DNA of 64,000 bases from an uncultured Hyphomicrobiales bacterium (lineage in GTDB: Bacteria; Pseudomonadota; Alphaproteobacteria; Rhizobiales; Beijerinckiaceae): NCBI GenBank assembly GCA_903847605.1, contig CAINED010000084.1, positions 17,354 through 81,353 of the forward strand, given 5' to 3'. Below are positions 8,759-17,679 of the stretch, piece by piece (the stretch's first letter is position 1; every line of letters starts with the position of its first letter). The translations under genes and the position numbers were made by a program. The notes under the pieces are model-generated. The model was given only the letters and a program-made list of their open reading frames with translations. It made no database searches and was not told where the DNA came from.

Positions 8759-9925
8759 TTAATTGGCCAATGCAAGCGCCTGTCTTTGCGCGCGGATCGG
8801 CCCCATCACGCTGTCCGCGAAAAGCTTCATATTCCTAGCCGTGAGGTCGGCGGGGAGGGTCGCGAACTGCAACATGACCAGCAGCCGCCCGATGCCCAAT
8901 TCCCTGGCATAGTGATCGAGTTGGTCTCGCACGGTTGCGGGGCTGCCGCACAAGAACATTCCGCTCGCCATGACGGCTTCGAGCGACTTGTCGCCGCTGA
9001 TGCGCTGAGCCCTTGCACGCGTGACGTCGCCCATCGATTTGAGCGACAGATAGCCTGGCGGCAGCAGCATTTCCGGCGGCATGCGTAAAAACTTCTGATA
9101 GAAGGCTTCCGCATGCGGACGCGCCTCTCGCATGGCGATCTCGTCGGTGTCGGCGACATAACAGGGGACGGCCCATCCCAGTTGATCTTCGCTCGCCTGC
9201 CAGCCCTGTCTGGCGGCGCTGTCGCGATATTGCTTCGTATACTTCGCGACCGCAGCGACCGGCGAAAACGTCTGCAGGTAAGTATAGCGCCGGTCCGGAT
9301 GGGTGGCCCATTCGATTGTTTCCGTCGAGCCCTGTGAAGGGATCCAGATCGGCGGGTGAGGCGTTTGATAGGGGCGCGGCCAAAGATTCACGTAATTGAA
9401 ATTGAAGTGCTTACCTTCGAAGGCAAAGGGCCCTTCGCGCGTCCATGCCTGTACGATCAAATCATGCGCTTCGTGAAAACGCTCATGCGACATGGCCGGA
9501 TTTGAATTCCACGAGAAATATTCGGCGCCAATGCCGCGCACGAATCCGGCAATGAAACGTCCGCCGGTGATGTTATCGAGCAACGCAAATTCTTCCGCGA
9601 TCGTGATGGGGTTGTTCACGAGTGGCAATGCACGGCCCAGTACCGCTATTTTGGCGCGCGACGTCCTGCGCGCCAGCGCCCCGGCCAGAACGCCGGGCTG
9701 CGGCATCAGCCCGTAGGCATTGGAATGATGTTCGTTGACGCAAAGACCATCGAAACCGAGCGTTTCGGCATATTCGAGCTCGTCGAGATAGCGGTTGTAA
9801 AGCAAGTGTCCCTTGCGCGGATCGTAATTGCTGTTTGGCAACTTGACCCATGACGTCTCGTAGGTGTCGGTCTGGGAGAGATCGAGGTCGGCATAGGGCA
9901 TGAGGTGGAACAGGTAAAATTCCAT
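8759..9925 (-). CDS. LLM class flavin-dependent oxidoreductase (luciferase-like), 388 aa
   Basis: Full-length luciferase-like flavoenzyme and a close paralogue of the protein encoded at 206-1393: same FHLMPYADLDLS start, NEHHSNAYGLMP at residues 64-75, DNITGGRF, and the WPRPYQTPHPPIWIPSQGST region. It is the first gene of the leftward unit (LLM, binding protein, LivHMGF, SDR, crotonase, hydrolase, second LLM). Its start is 191 bases from the start of the divergent binding-protein gene, so the two transporters probably share a control region. The Shine-Dalgarno match is weak (GAGCGG). The chemistry is inferred only as FMN-dependent oxygenation. Confidence 0.93.
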   Translation of the reverse strand: MEFYLFHLMPYADLDLSQTDTYETSWVKLPNSNYDPRKGHLLYNRYLDELEYAETLGFDGLCVNEHHSNAYGLMPQPGVLAGALARRTSRAKIAVLGRALPLVNNPITIAEEFALLDNITGGRFIAGFVRGIGAEYFSWNSNPAMSHERFHEAHDLIVQAWTREGPFAFEGKHFNFNYVNLWPRPYQTPHPPIWIPSQGSTETIEWATHPDRRYTYLQTFSPVAAVAKYTKQYRDSAARQGWQASEDQLGWAVPCYVADTDEIAMREARPHAEAFYQKFLRMPPEMLLPPGYLSLKSMGDVTRARAQRISGDKSLEAVMASGMFLCGSPATVRDQLDHYARELGIGRLLVMLQFATLPADLTARNMKLFADSVMGPIRAQRQALALAN

Positions 9926-9996
9926 GTGCCGCTCACTATTTCGAGCCCGTCGACCGGGACATGCCGGGAGGCGCGTCCCCGGGACCGGCTTGCTGC

Positions 9997-10024
9997 TTTA
10001 CATCAGGACATTTTTGCATAGTAT
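9997..10024 (+). promoter_or_regulatory. Candidate sigma70-type promoter for the second Liv-type operon
   Basis: TTTACA (9997-10002) and TAGTAT (10019-10024) are separated by 16 bases in the divergent intergenic region 9926-10116. It would give a leader of roughly 85 bases before the binding-protein ATG at 10117. A matching promoter for the leftward unit was not obvious. Confidence 0.4.
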
Positions 10025-10116
10025 TCCCGGATCAACAATGTCGGAAGAGCGCGCACCTTTGCCCGGATAAAAGGAAAGCGCGCCGCCATCAGACAAACAA
10101 ATATGCGGGAGGAAGC

Positions 10117-11226
10117 ATGACTAGCTCGAAAAGGTCGCTCGTACTCGCCTGCTCTGCACTTGGAGCGCTCTCTTTTCTGACAGGGTTTGCTGCAGCGCAA
10201 TCTGACCCCATCAGTATCGGCGTTGGCATGCCGATCGGCGGCCAGAACGGGGAATACGTTAAACGCAGCTTCGTCCTGCCGACCGAGTTTGCTGCAAAAG
10301 AGATCAACGCGAAGGGTGGCGTGCTCGGACGGCAGATCAAGGTGACTGTGGAAGATACGCGCAACGATCCCTCGAGCGCCGTCGCCGCCCTGACAAAGAT
10401 GATCAATGTCGACAAGATCATCGCGGTATTCACGGCCTTCACACCGTTGACCCTGCCGCAGCTGCCGATTGCCGAGGAAAACAAGGTCATCGTGGTGGCC
10501 GGGGCGATGGAACACCCTGATCTTACGAAGAGCCGATGGGCCGTGCGGATGACGCCGACCGCCGACAAGGCCGGGCCCGTGATTGCCGGAGCCGCACGGA
10601 AACTGGGCATCCAGACAGCGGCCATCCTCAGCGAGGAAAACGAGGCGGTGCGCGTGACTGCGCGCTCGTTTACGCAGGCTTTCCAGAAGGAGGGCGGCCG
10701 TATCGTCGGCGACGAGACATTCAAGATCACGGACTCTGAAATGCGCGGTCAGTTGACGAAGCTGCGCGCGGCCCGGCCGGATACGATCTATGTGATCACC
10801 TCGAGAGGGCGCAGCATGGGGCTGGCCCTCAAGCAGATCCGTGAATCCGGCATCAAGCTGAAACAGATCTTCTCCAACCAGTTGGTCGAGGACAAGGAAA
10901 TCGCCGAGATCGGCGGCAATATCTCGGAAGGCGTGATTTACACCACGCTCGATGTCGATCCCGAATTCGTTGCACGGTGGAAGCAGGCAAATGGATTCGA
11001 GCCGGACTCCAATGCGGCAAAGAACTACGATGCGACGATGATGTTTTTCGAGGCGATCAAGCGGGCGAATTCGACCGATCCCGCCAAGATCAGGGACGCC
11101 ATCTACAACTTCGGCCCCTACAAGGGCACTGTGGGTGATTTCCGCTTTGAAGGGAGCGGCGAGCCGATCGTCTTCCCGATTCTGAAGATCATCAAGGACG
11201 GCAAGTTCGTGAGCTACAAGCCATAA
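10117..11226 (+). CDS. ABC transporter substrate-binding protein (Leu/Ile/Val-binding type), 369 aa
   Basis: Second periplasmic binding protein. Start chosen at the ATG at 10117 behind GGGAGGAAGC; residues 1-27 form a signal peptide (MTSSKRSLVLACSALGALSF then LTGFAAA-QS). The mature part begins DPISIGVGMPIGGQNGEYVK and has the HAAT-binding core (FAAKEINAKGGVLGRQIKV). It is followed by LivH-M-G-F homologues in the same direction, a complete importer separate from that at 4.1-8.7 kb. Sequence similarity to the first binding protein is low, suggesting a different ligand. Confidence 0.93.
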   Translation: MTSSKRSLVLACSALGALSFLTGFAAAQSDPISIGVGMPIGGQNGEYVKRSFVLPTEFAAKEINAKGGVLGRQIKVTVEDTRNDPSSAVAALTKMINVDKIIAVFTAFTPLTLPQLPIAEENKVIVVAGAMEHPDLTKSRWAVRMTPTADKAGPVIAGAARKLGIQTAAILSEENEAVRVTARSFTQAFQKEGGRIVGDETFKITDSEMRGQLTKLRAARPDTIYVITSRGRSMGLALKQIRESGIKLKQIFSNQLVEDKEIAEIGGNISEGVIYTTLDVDPEFVARWKQANGFEPDSNAAKNYDATMMFFEAIKRANSTDPAKIRDAIYNFGPYKGTVGDFRFEGSGEPIVFPILKIIKDGKFVSYKP

Positions 11227-11242
11227 GCGTTTCAACGCGCAA

Positions 11243-11308
11243 GGCGCGGTCGGGTGGATGCGTGTCGAGCTGCTCGGGACGCTTCCGTTCCGGCGATCCT
11301 GCCGCGCC
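11243..11308 (+). promoter_or_regulatory. Intercistronic inverted repeat after the second binding-protein gene
   Basis: GGCGCGG (11243-11249) can pair with CCGCGCC (11302-11308) in the 109-base spacer between binding protein and LivH. It occupies the same position as the stem at 7477-7536 in the other transporter operon and may play the same mRNA-stabilising role. The stem is short, so this is tentative. Confidence 0.3.
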
Positions 11309-11335
11309 CCAGTTCAACGCAAATGGTGAAACTTC

Positions 11336-12211
11336 ATGCTGTTCCTGCAACTGCTGATCGACGGGCTCGCCTCGGGCGCGCTCTATGCGCTGACCGCCGT
11401 CGGATTTGCGATCATCTATAATGGCACTCGCATCCTTCATATGGCTCATGCCGCTGTCTTCACATGCGGCGGTTATATCCTCTATGTCCTGGTCAAACTG
11501 GGGCTGCATCCGGCAATTGCCGTAGTGTTCGCTCTTGCGGGCGCAGCCTGCCTCGGCGTCGCGATAGACAGGGTTGTCTATAAGCCGCTGAGGGCGCGCA
11601 AGAGCAGCGAGGCTGCGCTCTTCGTCGCCTCGATAGGCGTTCTGACCCTGCTGCAATCGGTCTATGCCATCATATTTACGACAGACACGCTTTATGTCCG
11701 GCAAGGAACGCTTGAGACCTTCGATATCGGGGAAATACGGCTGACTATCGTGCACATCATTGCCGCAGGCATTGCAATCGTCGTCTTTCCTGCCTTGCAG
11801 CTTTTCCTCACCAAGACCCGCTACGGCCGCGCCATGCGAGCCCTTGCAGACAATCCCAATCTCGCGATCGTGCGAGGCGTCAATGTGGAACGCCTGTATA
11901 TGCTGATCTTCGCCGTGGGATCTTTGCTTGCCGGGTTTGCAGTGGTGCTGATCGCCTATGACCTTGGTGTGCGGCCGGAAATGGGTTTTTCGGTGATCTT
12001 CGTCTCGCTGGTCGCTGTCATCGTCGGCGGGGTAGGCTATCTGCCGGGTGCGGCCGCAGGAGGGTTCTTGCTTGGCATTTTGCAGAACCTATCGCTCTGG
12101 CAGTTGTCGGGACGCTGGATGGACGTGATCGTTTTCGGAGCCTTGCTCGTGTTCCTCGTTTTTCGTCCGCAGGGGATATTCGGCCACCTGCAATCGACAC
12201 GCCGGGTTTGA
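11336..12211 (+). CDS. Liv-type ABC transporter permease (LivH family), 291 aa
   Basis: Integral membrane permease. LivH hallmarks are DGLASGALYALTAVGFAIIY near the start, NGTRILHMAHAAVFTCGGY, and the cytoplasmic coupling loop RALADNPNLAIVRGVNVERL. The C-terminus ends FRPQGIFGHLQSTRRV, typical of the family. It is followed after 12 bases by the LivM gene. Membrane topology appears complete (about eight hydrophobic segments). Confidence 0.94.
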   Translation: MLFLQLLIDGLASGALYALTAVGFAIIYNGTRILHMAHAAVFTCGGYILYVLVKLGLHPAIAVVFALAGAACLGVAIDRVVYKPLRARKSSEAALFVASIGVLTLLQSVYAIIFTTDTLYVRQGTLETFDIGEIRLTIVHIIAAGIAIVVFPALQLFLTKTRYGRAMRALADNPNLAIVRGVNVERLYMLIFAVGSLLAGFAVVLIAYDLGVRPEMGFSVIFVSLVAVIVGGVGYLPGAAAGGFLLGILQNLSLWQLSGRWMDVIVFGALLVFLVFRPQGIFGHLQSTRRV

Positions 12212-12223
12212 GGAGCAATAATC

Positions 12224-13099
12224 ATGGATTATGCACTGCACCTCATCGCGATGCTGCTGATCTACTCTTCGCTCGTCGTTTCGCTTGATCTCATGATCGG
12301 CCATACGGGTATTCTGAGTTTCGCACACGCATCTTTTTACGGCATTGGCGCCTATGTGACGGCCATCCTCACTGTCTATGCCGGCGTCAACTGGTTCCCG
12401 GCGATGATTCTCGCCTTTGCGATCGGGGGCATCATCGCCGGCGCAATCGCCGTCCCGACACTCAAGCTCGGTGGCGATTATTTCATCCTGGCGCTCTTCG
12501 GCTTCACCCTGATCGTCACGAGCCTCATCCTCAACATGGAATGGCTGACGAACGGTCCTTTCGGCATTCGCGGCGTGCCGCGTCCTTCGTTCTTTGGATA
12601 TCAGGTTCAGAGCGGCTTCGGCATGCTGTCTTTCATAGCCGTCGTGGTGGGGTTCATATTCTTCGTGCACTGGCGTTTTGCCCGCTCTCCCATGAAGTCC
12701 ATGCTCCACGCCATTCGTGACGACGAGTCCGTTGCGCTGTCCTTGGGCATCAACGTGGTGCGCACGCGGATCGTCATTTTCGCCATGAGCGGCGCCTTCG
12801 CAGCTCTGTCGGGCGCGCTGGCGGCATTCTATTTCCGCTTCGTGACAGCCGATTCCTACGGCCTCGAGACAATCATTCTTCTATGGGCGATGCTGTTCGT
12901 CGGCGGCAACTGCAGCATTGCGGGTTGCATCGTTGGGCCCGCGGTGCTTGTGCTGTTTCCGGAAATCTTCCGCTTCGTCGGCAGCAAGAATCTCGATATC
13001 GCGCATATACAAACGGGAATGTATGGTCTGCTTCTCGTATTGCTCATGCTGTTCCGGCCGCAGGGGATAGCGGGTGGCAAATCGGGAATTCGCACATGA
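12224..13099 (+). CDS. Liv-type ABC transporter permease (LivM family), 291 aa
   Basis: Second permease of this importer: SLDLMIGHTGILSFAHASFY near the N-terminus, the EAA-like coupling loop HAIRDDESVALSLGIN, and a FRPQGIAGGKSG C-terminus. Its TGA overlaps the ATG of the ATPase gene (13096-13099), indicating translational coupling. It pairs with the LivH gene just upstream. Confidence 0.94.
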   Translation: MDYALHLIAMLLIYSSLVVSLDLMIGHTGILSFAHASFYGIGAYVTAILTVYAGVNWFPAMILAFAIGGIIAGAIAVPTLKLGGDYFILALFGFTLIVTSLILNMEWLTNGPFGIRGVPRPSFFGYQVQSGFGMLSFIAVVVGFIFFVHWRFARSPMKSMLHAIRDDESVALSLGINVVRTRIVIFAMSGAFAALSGALAAFYFRFVTADSYGLETIILLWAMLFVGGNCSIAGCIVGPAVLVLFPEIFRFVGSKNLDIAHIQTGMYGLLLVLLMLFRPQGIAGGKSGIRT

Positions 13100-13866
13100 C
13101 CATCCTTCTCGATGTCGAGCGCATTTCCAAGCGTTTCGGCGGCCTGCAAGCCGTGGACGAAGCGAGTTTCACGGTCGAAGCCAATACGATCACGAGTCTG
13201 ATCGGGCCCAATGGTGCGGGCAAGACGACCGCTTTCAACATTGTTTCCGGATTCCTGAAAGCCGATAGCGGACGCATCGCTTTTCGGGGGCGTGAGATTG
13301 CCGGGCTGGAACCGCACGAAATTGCCGCCATGGGCATGGCGCGTACTTTTCAGGACCCGCGCGTCTTTCCCGACATGACGGTCATGGAGAACGTATTGGT
13401 GGGCGTTCGCCAGAAAGGCGAGCATCCCCTCTGGGCTTTGCTACGCGGCGCCGAAGTCAACGCGCAGGAAATGCGTATCCGCGAAAAGGCGCAGCAGATT
13501 CTCGAAACGACCGGCCTGATCGACAGGGCGGGCGAACGCGCCGCCTCGCTTTCATTCGGCGAGCAGCGTTTCCTCAGCATCGCCCGCACACTCATTCGCG
13601 ATCCCGACATCATCCTTCTGGACGAACCGACTGTGGGTCTCGACAAGGCGACTTTCGGCAGCCTCATCGATCTTATGGCACGGCTGGTGAAGACGGACGG
13701 CAAGACCATCCTGCTTATTGAGCACAACATGGATGTCGTCATGTCGATTTCCGCCAAGGTCGTGCTGATGGTACAGGGTGCGGTTGTCGCGAGCGGTTCG
13801 CCTGAAGAAATTCGCAGCCATCGAAGCATGGTGGAAGCCTATTTGGGAAAGCGCCATGTTGCTTGA
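13096..13866 (+). CDS. Liv-type ABC transporter ATP-binding protein (LivG family), 256 aa
   Basis: Start chosen at the ATG at 13096 overlapping the LivM stop, giving MTILLDVERISKRFGGLQAV. Motifs are Walker A GPNGAGKTTAFN, signature LSFGEQRF, Walker B IILLDEPTVG and the H-loop region IEHNMDVVM. LivG-type C-terminus (ASGSPEEIRSH). The 3' end overlaps the start of the LivF gene by 11 bases. Confidence 0.94.
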   Translation: MTILLDVERISKRFGGLQAVDEASFTVEANTITSLIGPNGAGKTTAFNIVSGFLKADSGRIAFRGREIAGLEPHEIAAMGMARTFQDPRVFPDMTVMENVLVGVRQKGEHPLWALLRGAEVNAQEMRIREKAQQILETTGLIDRAGERAASLSFGEQRFLSIARTLIRDPDIILLDEPTVGLDKATFGSLIDLMARLVKTDGKTILLIEHNMDVVMSISAKVVLMVQGAVVASGSPEEIRSHRSMVEAYLGKRHVA

Positions 13867-14566
13867 TGTCAGCGGCCTGTGCGCGGGCTATGGATCGAAG
13901 CAGGTCATTCGCGGTGTCGACCTGCAAGTCGGCGAGCGTGAAGTGGTGGCTGTCCTCGGACACAATGGCGCGGGCAAATCGAGCCTGATGCATGCGATTT
14001 TTGGCGTCATCCCGGCGACGGCCGGCCGCATCGCTTTCGCGGGGCAGGACATCACGAACATGTCGCCGTCGGACAAGGTGGTGGCGGGCATGGGCTATTC
14101 GCCCCAGGGCGGAGAGTCCTTCCGCACGCTCAGCGTCGCCGATAATCTGGCGCTCGGCGGATTTGCACTGAAGGACCAGAGTTCGATACCCGAGCGCATT
14201 CGCGCCGTGCAGGAACTGTTTCCGCCGTTGCGTGAGCGGCGCAATTCACGCGCCGGTTCGCTCTCGGGCGGCGAGCGGCAGATGCTGGCGCTCGGAGCGT
14301 TGCTCATCGCTTCGCCCAAGCTCGTCATACTGGACGAACCGTCGGGCGGGCTTTCGCCGATGATGGTCGACAAGATGTATGAAGCCATACGGAACGTCGC
14401 GGATAATCTTGGGGCGTCGGTCCTGCTCGTGGAGCAGGAGGCCAATCATGCGCTCGAGATCGCGGATCGCGCCTATGTGCTGGGGAATGGGAAAGTCATC
14501 TACGAAGGACCGGCGCAGGAACTCGCAAAATCCGAAAAACTGGGCGATCTGTTGCTGGGACTTTGA
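13856..14566 (+). CDS. Liv-type ABC transporter ATP-binding protein (LivF family), 236 aa
   Basis: Start chosen at the ATG at 13856, inside the end of the LivG gene, giving MLLDVSGLCAGYGSKQVIRG as expected for LivF; a longer in-frame extension would run far into LivG. Motifs are Walker A GHNGAGKSS, signature LSGGERQ, Walker B LVILDEPSGG. Final gene of the second importer. The next gene (SDR) is convergent and begins only 11 bases downstream, with no obvious terminator in between. Confidence 0.94.
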   Translation: MLLDVSGLCAGYGSKQVIRGVDLQVGEREVVAVLGHNGAGKSSLMHAIFGVIPATAGRIAFAGQDITNMSPSDKVVAGMGYSPQGGESFRTLSVADNLALGGFALKDQSSIPERIRAVQELFPPLRERRNSRAGSLSGGERQMLALGALLIASPKLVILDEPSGGLSPMMVDKMYEAIRNVADNLGASVLLVEQEANHALEIADRAYVLGNGKVIYEGPAQELAKSEKLGDLLLGL

Positions 14567-14577
14567 GTCGCGTCTGC

Positions 14578-15354
14578 TTACGGCATCGACTCGCCGCCAT
14601 CCGCCGTCAGCACATGGCCGGTGATGTAACTGGCCATGTCGCTCAGAAGAAAGACGAATGTTTCGGCGATCTCTTCGGCGGTTCCGAGACGGCCCATCGG
14701 GATAACCTTGACGCGTTCGGCGATGTCGCCCTTCAGAGTCTTGACGCTGCGATTGCCGCGCCAAAGAGGCGTATCGATAGGACCGGGCGCCACGGCGTTC
14801 ACGCGAATGCCCAAAGCGGCCTTTTCGCGCGCGAGAGATTTCGTCATCCCGATGATCGCCGCCTTTGAACCTGCATAGTGAACGCGGTTGGCCTGACCTC
14901 GCATGGCATGCAGCGACGACATGTTGACGATGGAGCCATAGCCGCTCTGCATCATGCCGGGGAGTGCGGCGCGGCAGCAGTAAAAGCACCCGTTGACGGC
15001 GACCGAAAACATCTTTTGCCAGTCCCGGTCGGTAATCTCCTCGCAGGGAGCGGCCTGATCGATGCCGGCGATATTGGCGAGATAGCCGACGGGCCCGAGC
15101 TCCTTCGCGATTTTTGCGAAGGCTTTGTTGACCTGCGCGGAACTGGATACATCAACTTTGTAGGCTTTCGCCTGCGCTCCTGAAGATGCAATGAGCCGCG
15201 CTACATTCTCGACAGCCTCGCCATCGCGATCCAGCAGGGCGACGGACAAACCGCGCCGGGCCAGCGCCTCGGCAGTCGCCCGTCCCATGCCGCTGCCGGC
15301 GCCCGTGACAACTGCCGTCAAATCTCGAAAACCCTCTGCAACCCGAGCTGTCAT
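14578..15354 (-). CDS. SDR family NAD(P)-dependent oxidoreductase, 258 aa
   Basis: Classical SDR: VTGAGSGMGRATAEAL nucleotide loop, the NIAGID equivalent of NNAG, catalytic Ser in NMSSLHAM, Tyr and Lys in VHYAGSKAAIIG, and the C-terminal GHVLTADGGESMP. Length and motifs match FabG-like oxidoreductases. It is last in the leftward trio hydrolase, LLM, SDR (17.4 to 14.6 kb), mirroring the SDR/hydrolase/LLM set at 1-4 kb, so it likely handles an alcohol/ketone step of the same type of pathway. Confidence 0.94.
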   Translation of the reverse strand: MTARVAEGFRDLTAVVTGAGSGMGRATAEALARRGLSVALLDRDGEAVENVARLIASSGAQAKAYKVDVSSSAQVNKAFAKIAKELGPVGYLANIAGIDQAAPCEEITDRDWQKMFSVAVNGCFYCCRAALPGMMQSGYGSIVNMSSLHAMRGQANRVHYAGSKAAIIGMTKSLAREKAALGIRVNAVAPGPIDTPLWRGNRSVKTLKGDIAERVKVIPMGRLGTAEEIAETFVFLLSDMASYITGHVLTADGGESMP

Positions 15355-15390
15355 CGTTCTTGCGCCTCGCCAGATTATGAGGGTTGAATC

Positions 15391-16614
15391 CTATTGCGCC
15401 GCAGCCAGAGCCTTGTCCTCGCTTTGGGGATCGAGCGTCAACGCCTTCAGGCGTGGAAGAACATCGCGCGCGAAGAGGCGATAATTATCGACGGTGTCAC
15501 GATGATTGAGGTTTCCGCCCTGACCCATCATGAGAAGGTGCCCGAAGCCGCCGACGTAATTGTAATATTCCTTGATCTGTTCGTAGACCTTGTCGGGCGT
15601 GCCAGCGAAGACAGCCATGGCGTCGATCAACTGGTCGACGCTGGCCGTCGCCTGCGGAATGCGAGAGCCGTCGCGCAACTGGAACGTTGCATAGGGGGGC
15701 ACATAGTTCGGGATGATGCTGGTGCGCAAGGCCCGCGCATTCGCCTCCACGGATACATAACCCGGCGGATTTACGAACTGCTTCGCGACGATGGGGGAGG
15801 TACGCACGTAACCCAGAATTTCCCAGGCGCGGCGCTTTGCCTCTTCATCCGTATCCGCCACCGCCACAATGGCGAGATAGGCGAATTTGTCGGGGCCGTG
15901 AGGTTTGCCGATCTCGCGAGCGCGCTGGCGATAGGAATCGAATAGAGATTTCGACAAGCGGCCGCTCAGGAAGGTGCCGACGCCCGCGCCCTTTTCCGCG
16001 ATCCATCCGCCGCCGTCCGGCGACATCGAGACGAACCATGTCGGCGGCAAGGGCTGCTGGTAAGGCCGCGGCCAGACGTTGACGTCGCGGAAGTGGAAGA
16101 ACTCTCCCTCCCAGCTGAACGGGCCGTCGTGGCTGGTCAAAGCCTTGCAAATGAGATCGTAGGCTTCGAGAAAGCGGCGCTGCTGGCCCACGGGTTGAGC
16201 GTTGGCCGGATAGACTTCGTAGGGAGAAGCTTTTACGAACCCCATCTCGAAGCGTCCGCGCGAATAGACGTCGATCAATGCGACTTCTTCGGCGACGCGT
16301 ATGGGGTCGGGCCTGTTGGCGATATGTATGCCCAGCGACATCAGCCGGCTCTTCTTGGTTTCCCGCGCGAGGATGGAAAGCGGAAGCGTGCAGGAAGAGT
16401 TCAGGCAGGTTGCCGTCGAATGATGTTCGTTGATGCATATGTCCATGCCGAGTTCGTCGAGCATCGACCATTCGTCGAGATGGCGGTGAAGGATGTCCGC
16501 GGCCTTGGCGGGGTCCATCAACCGGCTGGGCAAACTGTTGCGAAGCGATGGAGGCGTCGGTTCCCAGGCTTCGGGATAGGCATTCTCGCAGAAGCCCCAA
16601 ACGCGCATGGTCAT
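15391..16614 (-). CDS. LLM class flavin-dependent oxidoreductase (luciferase-like), 407 aa
   Basis: Luciferase-like monooxygenase with INEHHSTATCL at residues 61-71, SRGRFEMGFVK, the FRDVNVWPRPYQQPLPPTW stretch and a conserved C-terminal GGFGHLLMMGQGG region. It is related to, but clearly diverged from, the 206-1393 and 8759-9925 proteins. The ATG at 16614 has a GGGAGC ribosome-binding site six bases upstream. It is paired with an alpha/beta hydrolase gene (17 bases apart), as is the LLM gene at 206-1393, supporting an oxygenation-then-hydrolysis sequence. Confidence 0.93.
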   Translation of the reverse strand: MTMRVWGFCENAYPEAWEPTPPSLRNSLPSRLMDPAKAADILHRHLDEWSMLDELGMDICINEHHSTATCLNSSCTLPLSILARETKKSRLMSLGIHIANRPDPIRVAEEVALIDVYSRGRFEMGFVKASPYEVYPANAQPVGQQRRFLEAYDLICKALTSHDGPFSWEGEFFHFRDVNVWPRPYQQPLPPTWFVSMSPDGGGWIAEKGAGVGTFLSGRLSKSLFDSYRQRAREIGKPHGPDKFAYLAIVAVADTDEEAKRRAWEILGYVRTSPIVAKQFVNPPGYVSVEANARALRTSIIPNYVPPYATFQLRDGSRIPQATASVDQLIDAMAVFAGTPDKVYEQIKEYYNYVGGFGHLLMMGQGGNLNHRDTVDNYRLFARDVLPRLKALTLDPQSEDKALAAAQ

Positions 16615-16630
16615 GTTCTGCTCCCGTGTT

Positions 16631-17428
16631 TCACTCCGCAGCGACTGTCGCGGGCGCGACGAAACTCTCGATGAGTTGCATCACGCGCTTGCCTTGCTCG
16701 ATGTGTGGAAAGTGGCCCGCTTGTTCGACGACTTCCAGCCGCGCCCGCGGGATTTCTGCTGCGAACTTGCGTCCGTAATCGACCGTGACGATCTCGTCGC
16801 TTGCGCCCCAGACGAGCAATGTCGGTACATCGATCCGGTGCAGCCAACGCCTGAGCCGTGGATTGTGCATGTAAGGCGACCAGGCATACTGGCACAGCGC
16901 GATCCTGTTGCGCGAGACCTCGATCAGATCGTCGTCGCTGCTGTTGGCAATATCGATTTTGCCCTTGGCGGGATCAACGAAGGCACGGCTGCGAAACTCC
17001 TCATCCGGCAACATATAGATGTCTGCGATATCCACGACGTCACGGTCCGAGAAGCGCGCGCCGACGGTGTCGATCAGCACAAGATCCCGGATGCGGCGCG
17101 TCGAGCGCACGGCCATTTCGCTGGCGATCCATCCGCCGAAAGATGCGCCGATCAGCGTGATGTCGTCGAGTTTGTGCTGATCGAGCAGGTCGAGATAAAA
17201 ATAGGCGAGATCCTCGACGGTCTTGAAATCGTCCGGCCGTTCCGAATTGCCAAAGCCCGGATGCGAAGGCGCATGAATCCGGCCGAGATGGGAAAGGCCA
17301 TGCACGAAATCGAGCTCGCGCTTTATGCCGTCGCCCGAATGCAGGTAAACGACGGGGCGACCTTCGCCGATCACCCGCAATTCCGTATTGATCCCGCAAA
17401 CTCGCGTGGTGTCCAGGATTGCCGTCAT
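16631..17428 (-). CDS. Alpha/beta hydrolase (canonical Ser-Asp-His triad), 265 aa
   Basis: Alpha/beta hydrolase fold related to carbon-carbon-bond and ester hydrolases. Start chosen at the ATG at 17428, seven bases after GGGAGG; a start at 17479 would add an Arg/Pro-rich leader. The expected elements are VVYLHSGDG, SHPGFGNSE, the nucleophile elbow LIGASFGGW (Ser96), WGASDEIV (Asp211) and QAGHFPH (His239). It is a paralogue of the protein at 1390-2169 (shared WSP..NP.L.RWLHR motif), which has lost the Ser and Asp. First gene of the leftward hydrolase-LLM-SDR unit and divergent from hyuA. Confidence 0.93.
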   Translation of the reverse strand: MTAILDTTRVCGINTELRVIGEGRPVVYLHSGDGIKRELDFVHGLSHLGRIHAPSHPGFGNSERPDDFKTVEDLAYFYLDLLDQHKLDDITLIGASFGGWIASEMAVRSTRRIRDLVLIDTVGARFSDRDVVDIADIYMLPDEEFRSRAFVDPAKGKIDIANSSDDDLIEVSRNRIALCQYAWSPYMHNPRLRRWLHRIDVPTLLVWGASDEIVTVDYGRKFAAEIPRARLEVVEQAGHFPHIEQGKRVMQLIESFVAPATVAAE

Positions 17429-17679
17429 TCGCTTCCTCCCGGGAGGCGTCGTGTCGTTGCTCAGCCTGGCGGCTGTCACGATTTTTTGCGAGCGTGCGGC
17501 AGGCGGAAGGGCCTGTCAAGTTTCATGCGGCGGGTCGAGAACGATATGTTTCCGGATGTTGGATGCCCCGGAAATCGCGCGCTATCCCGTTGATCGTCTG
17601 ATCTTCGTACACTTGCGTGGCGCGCGCCGTATGCACTAGTCTCCATTCAAGAAAATTGAAGAAAGCCGGGGAGGCGCAG

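Noticed and set aside
10003..11235. Antisense frame of about 410 codons over the second binding-protein gene
   Set aside because: The plus strand encodes a typical binding protein with signal peptide; the antisense product is featureless.
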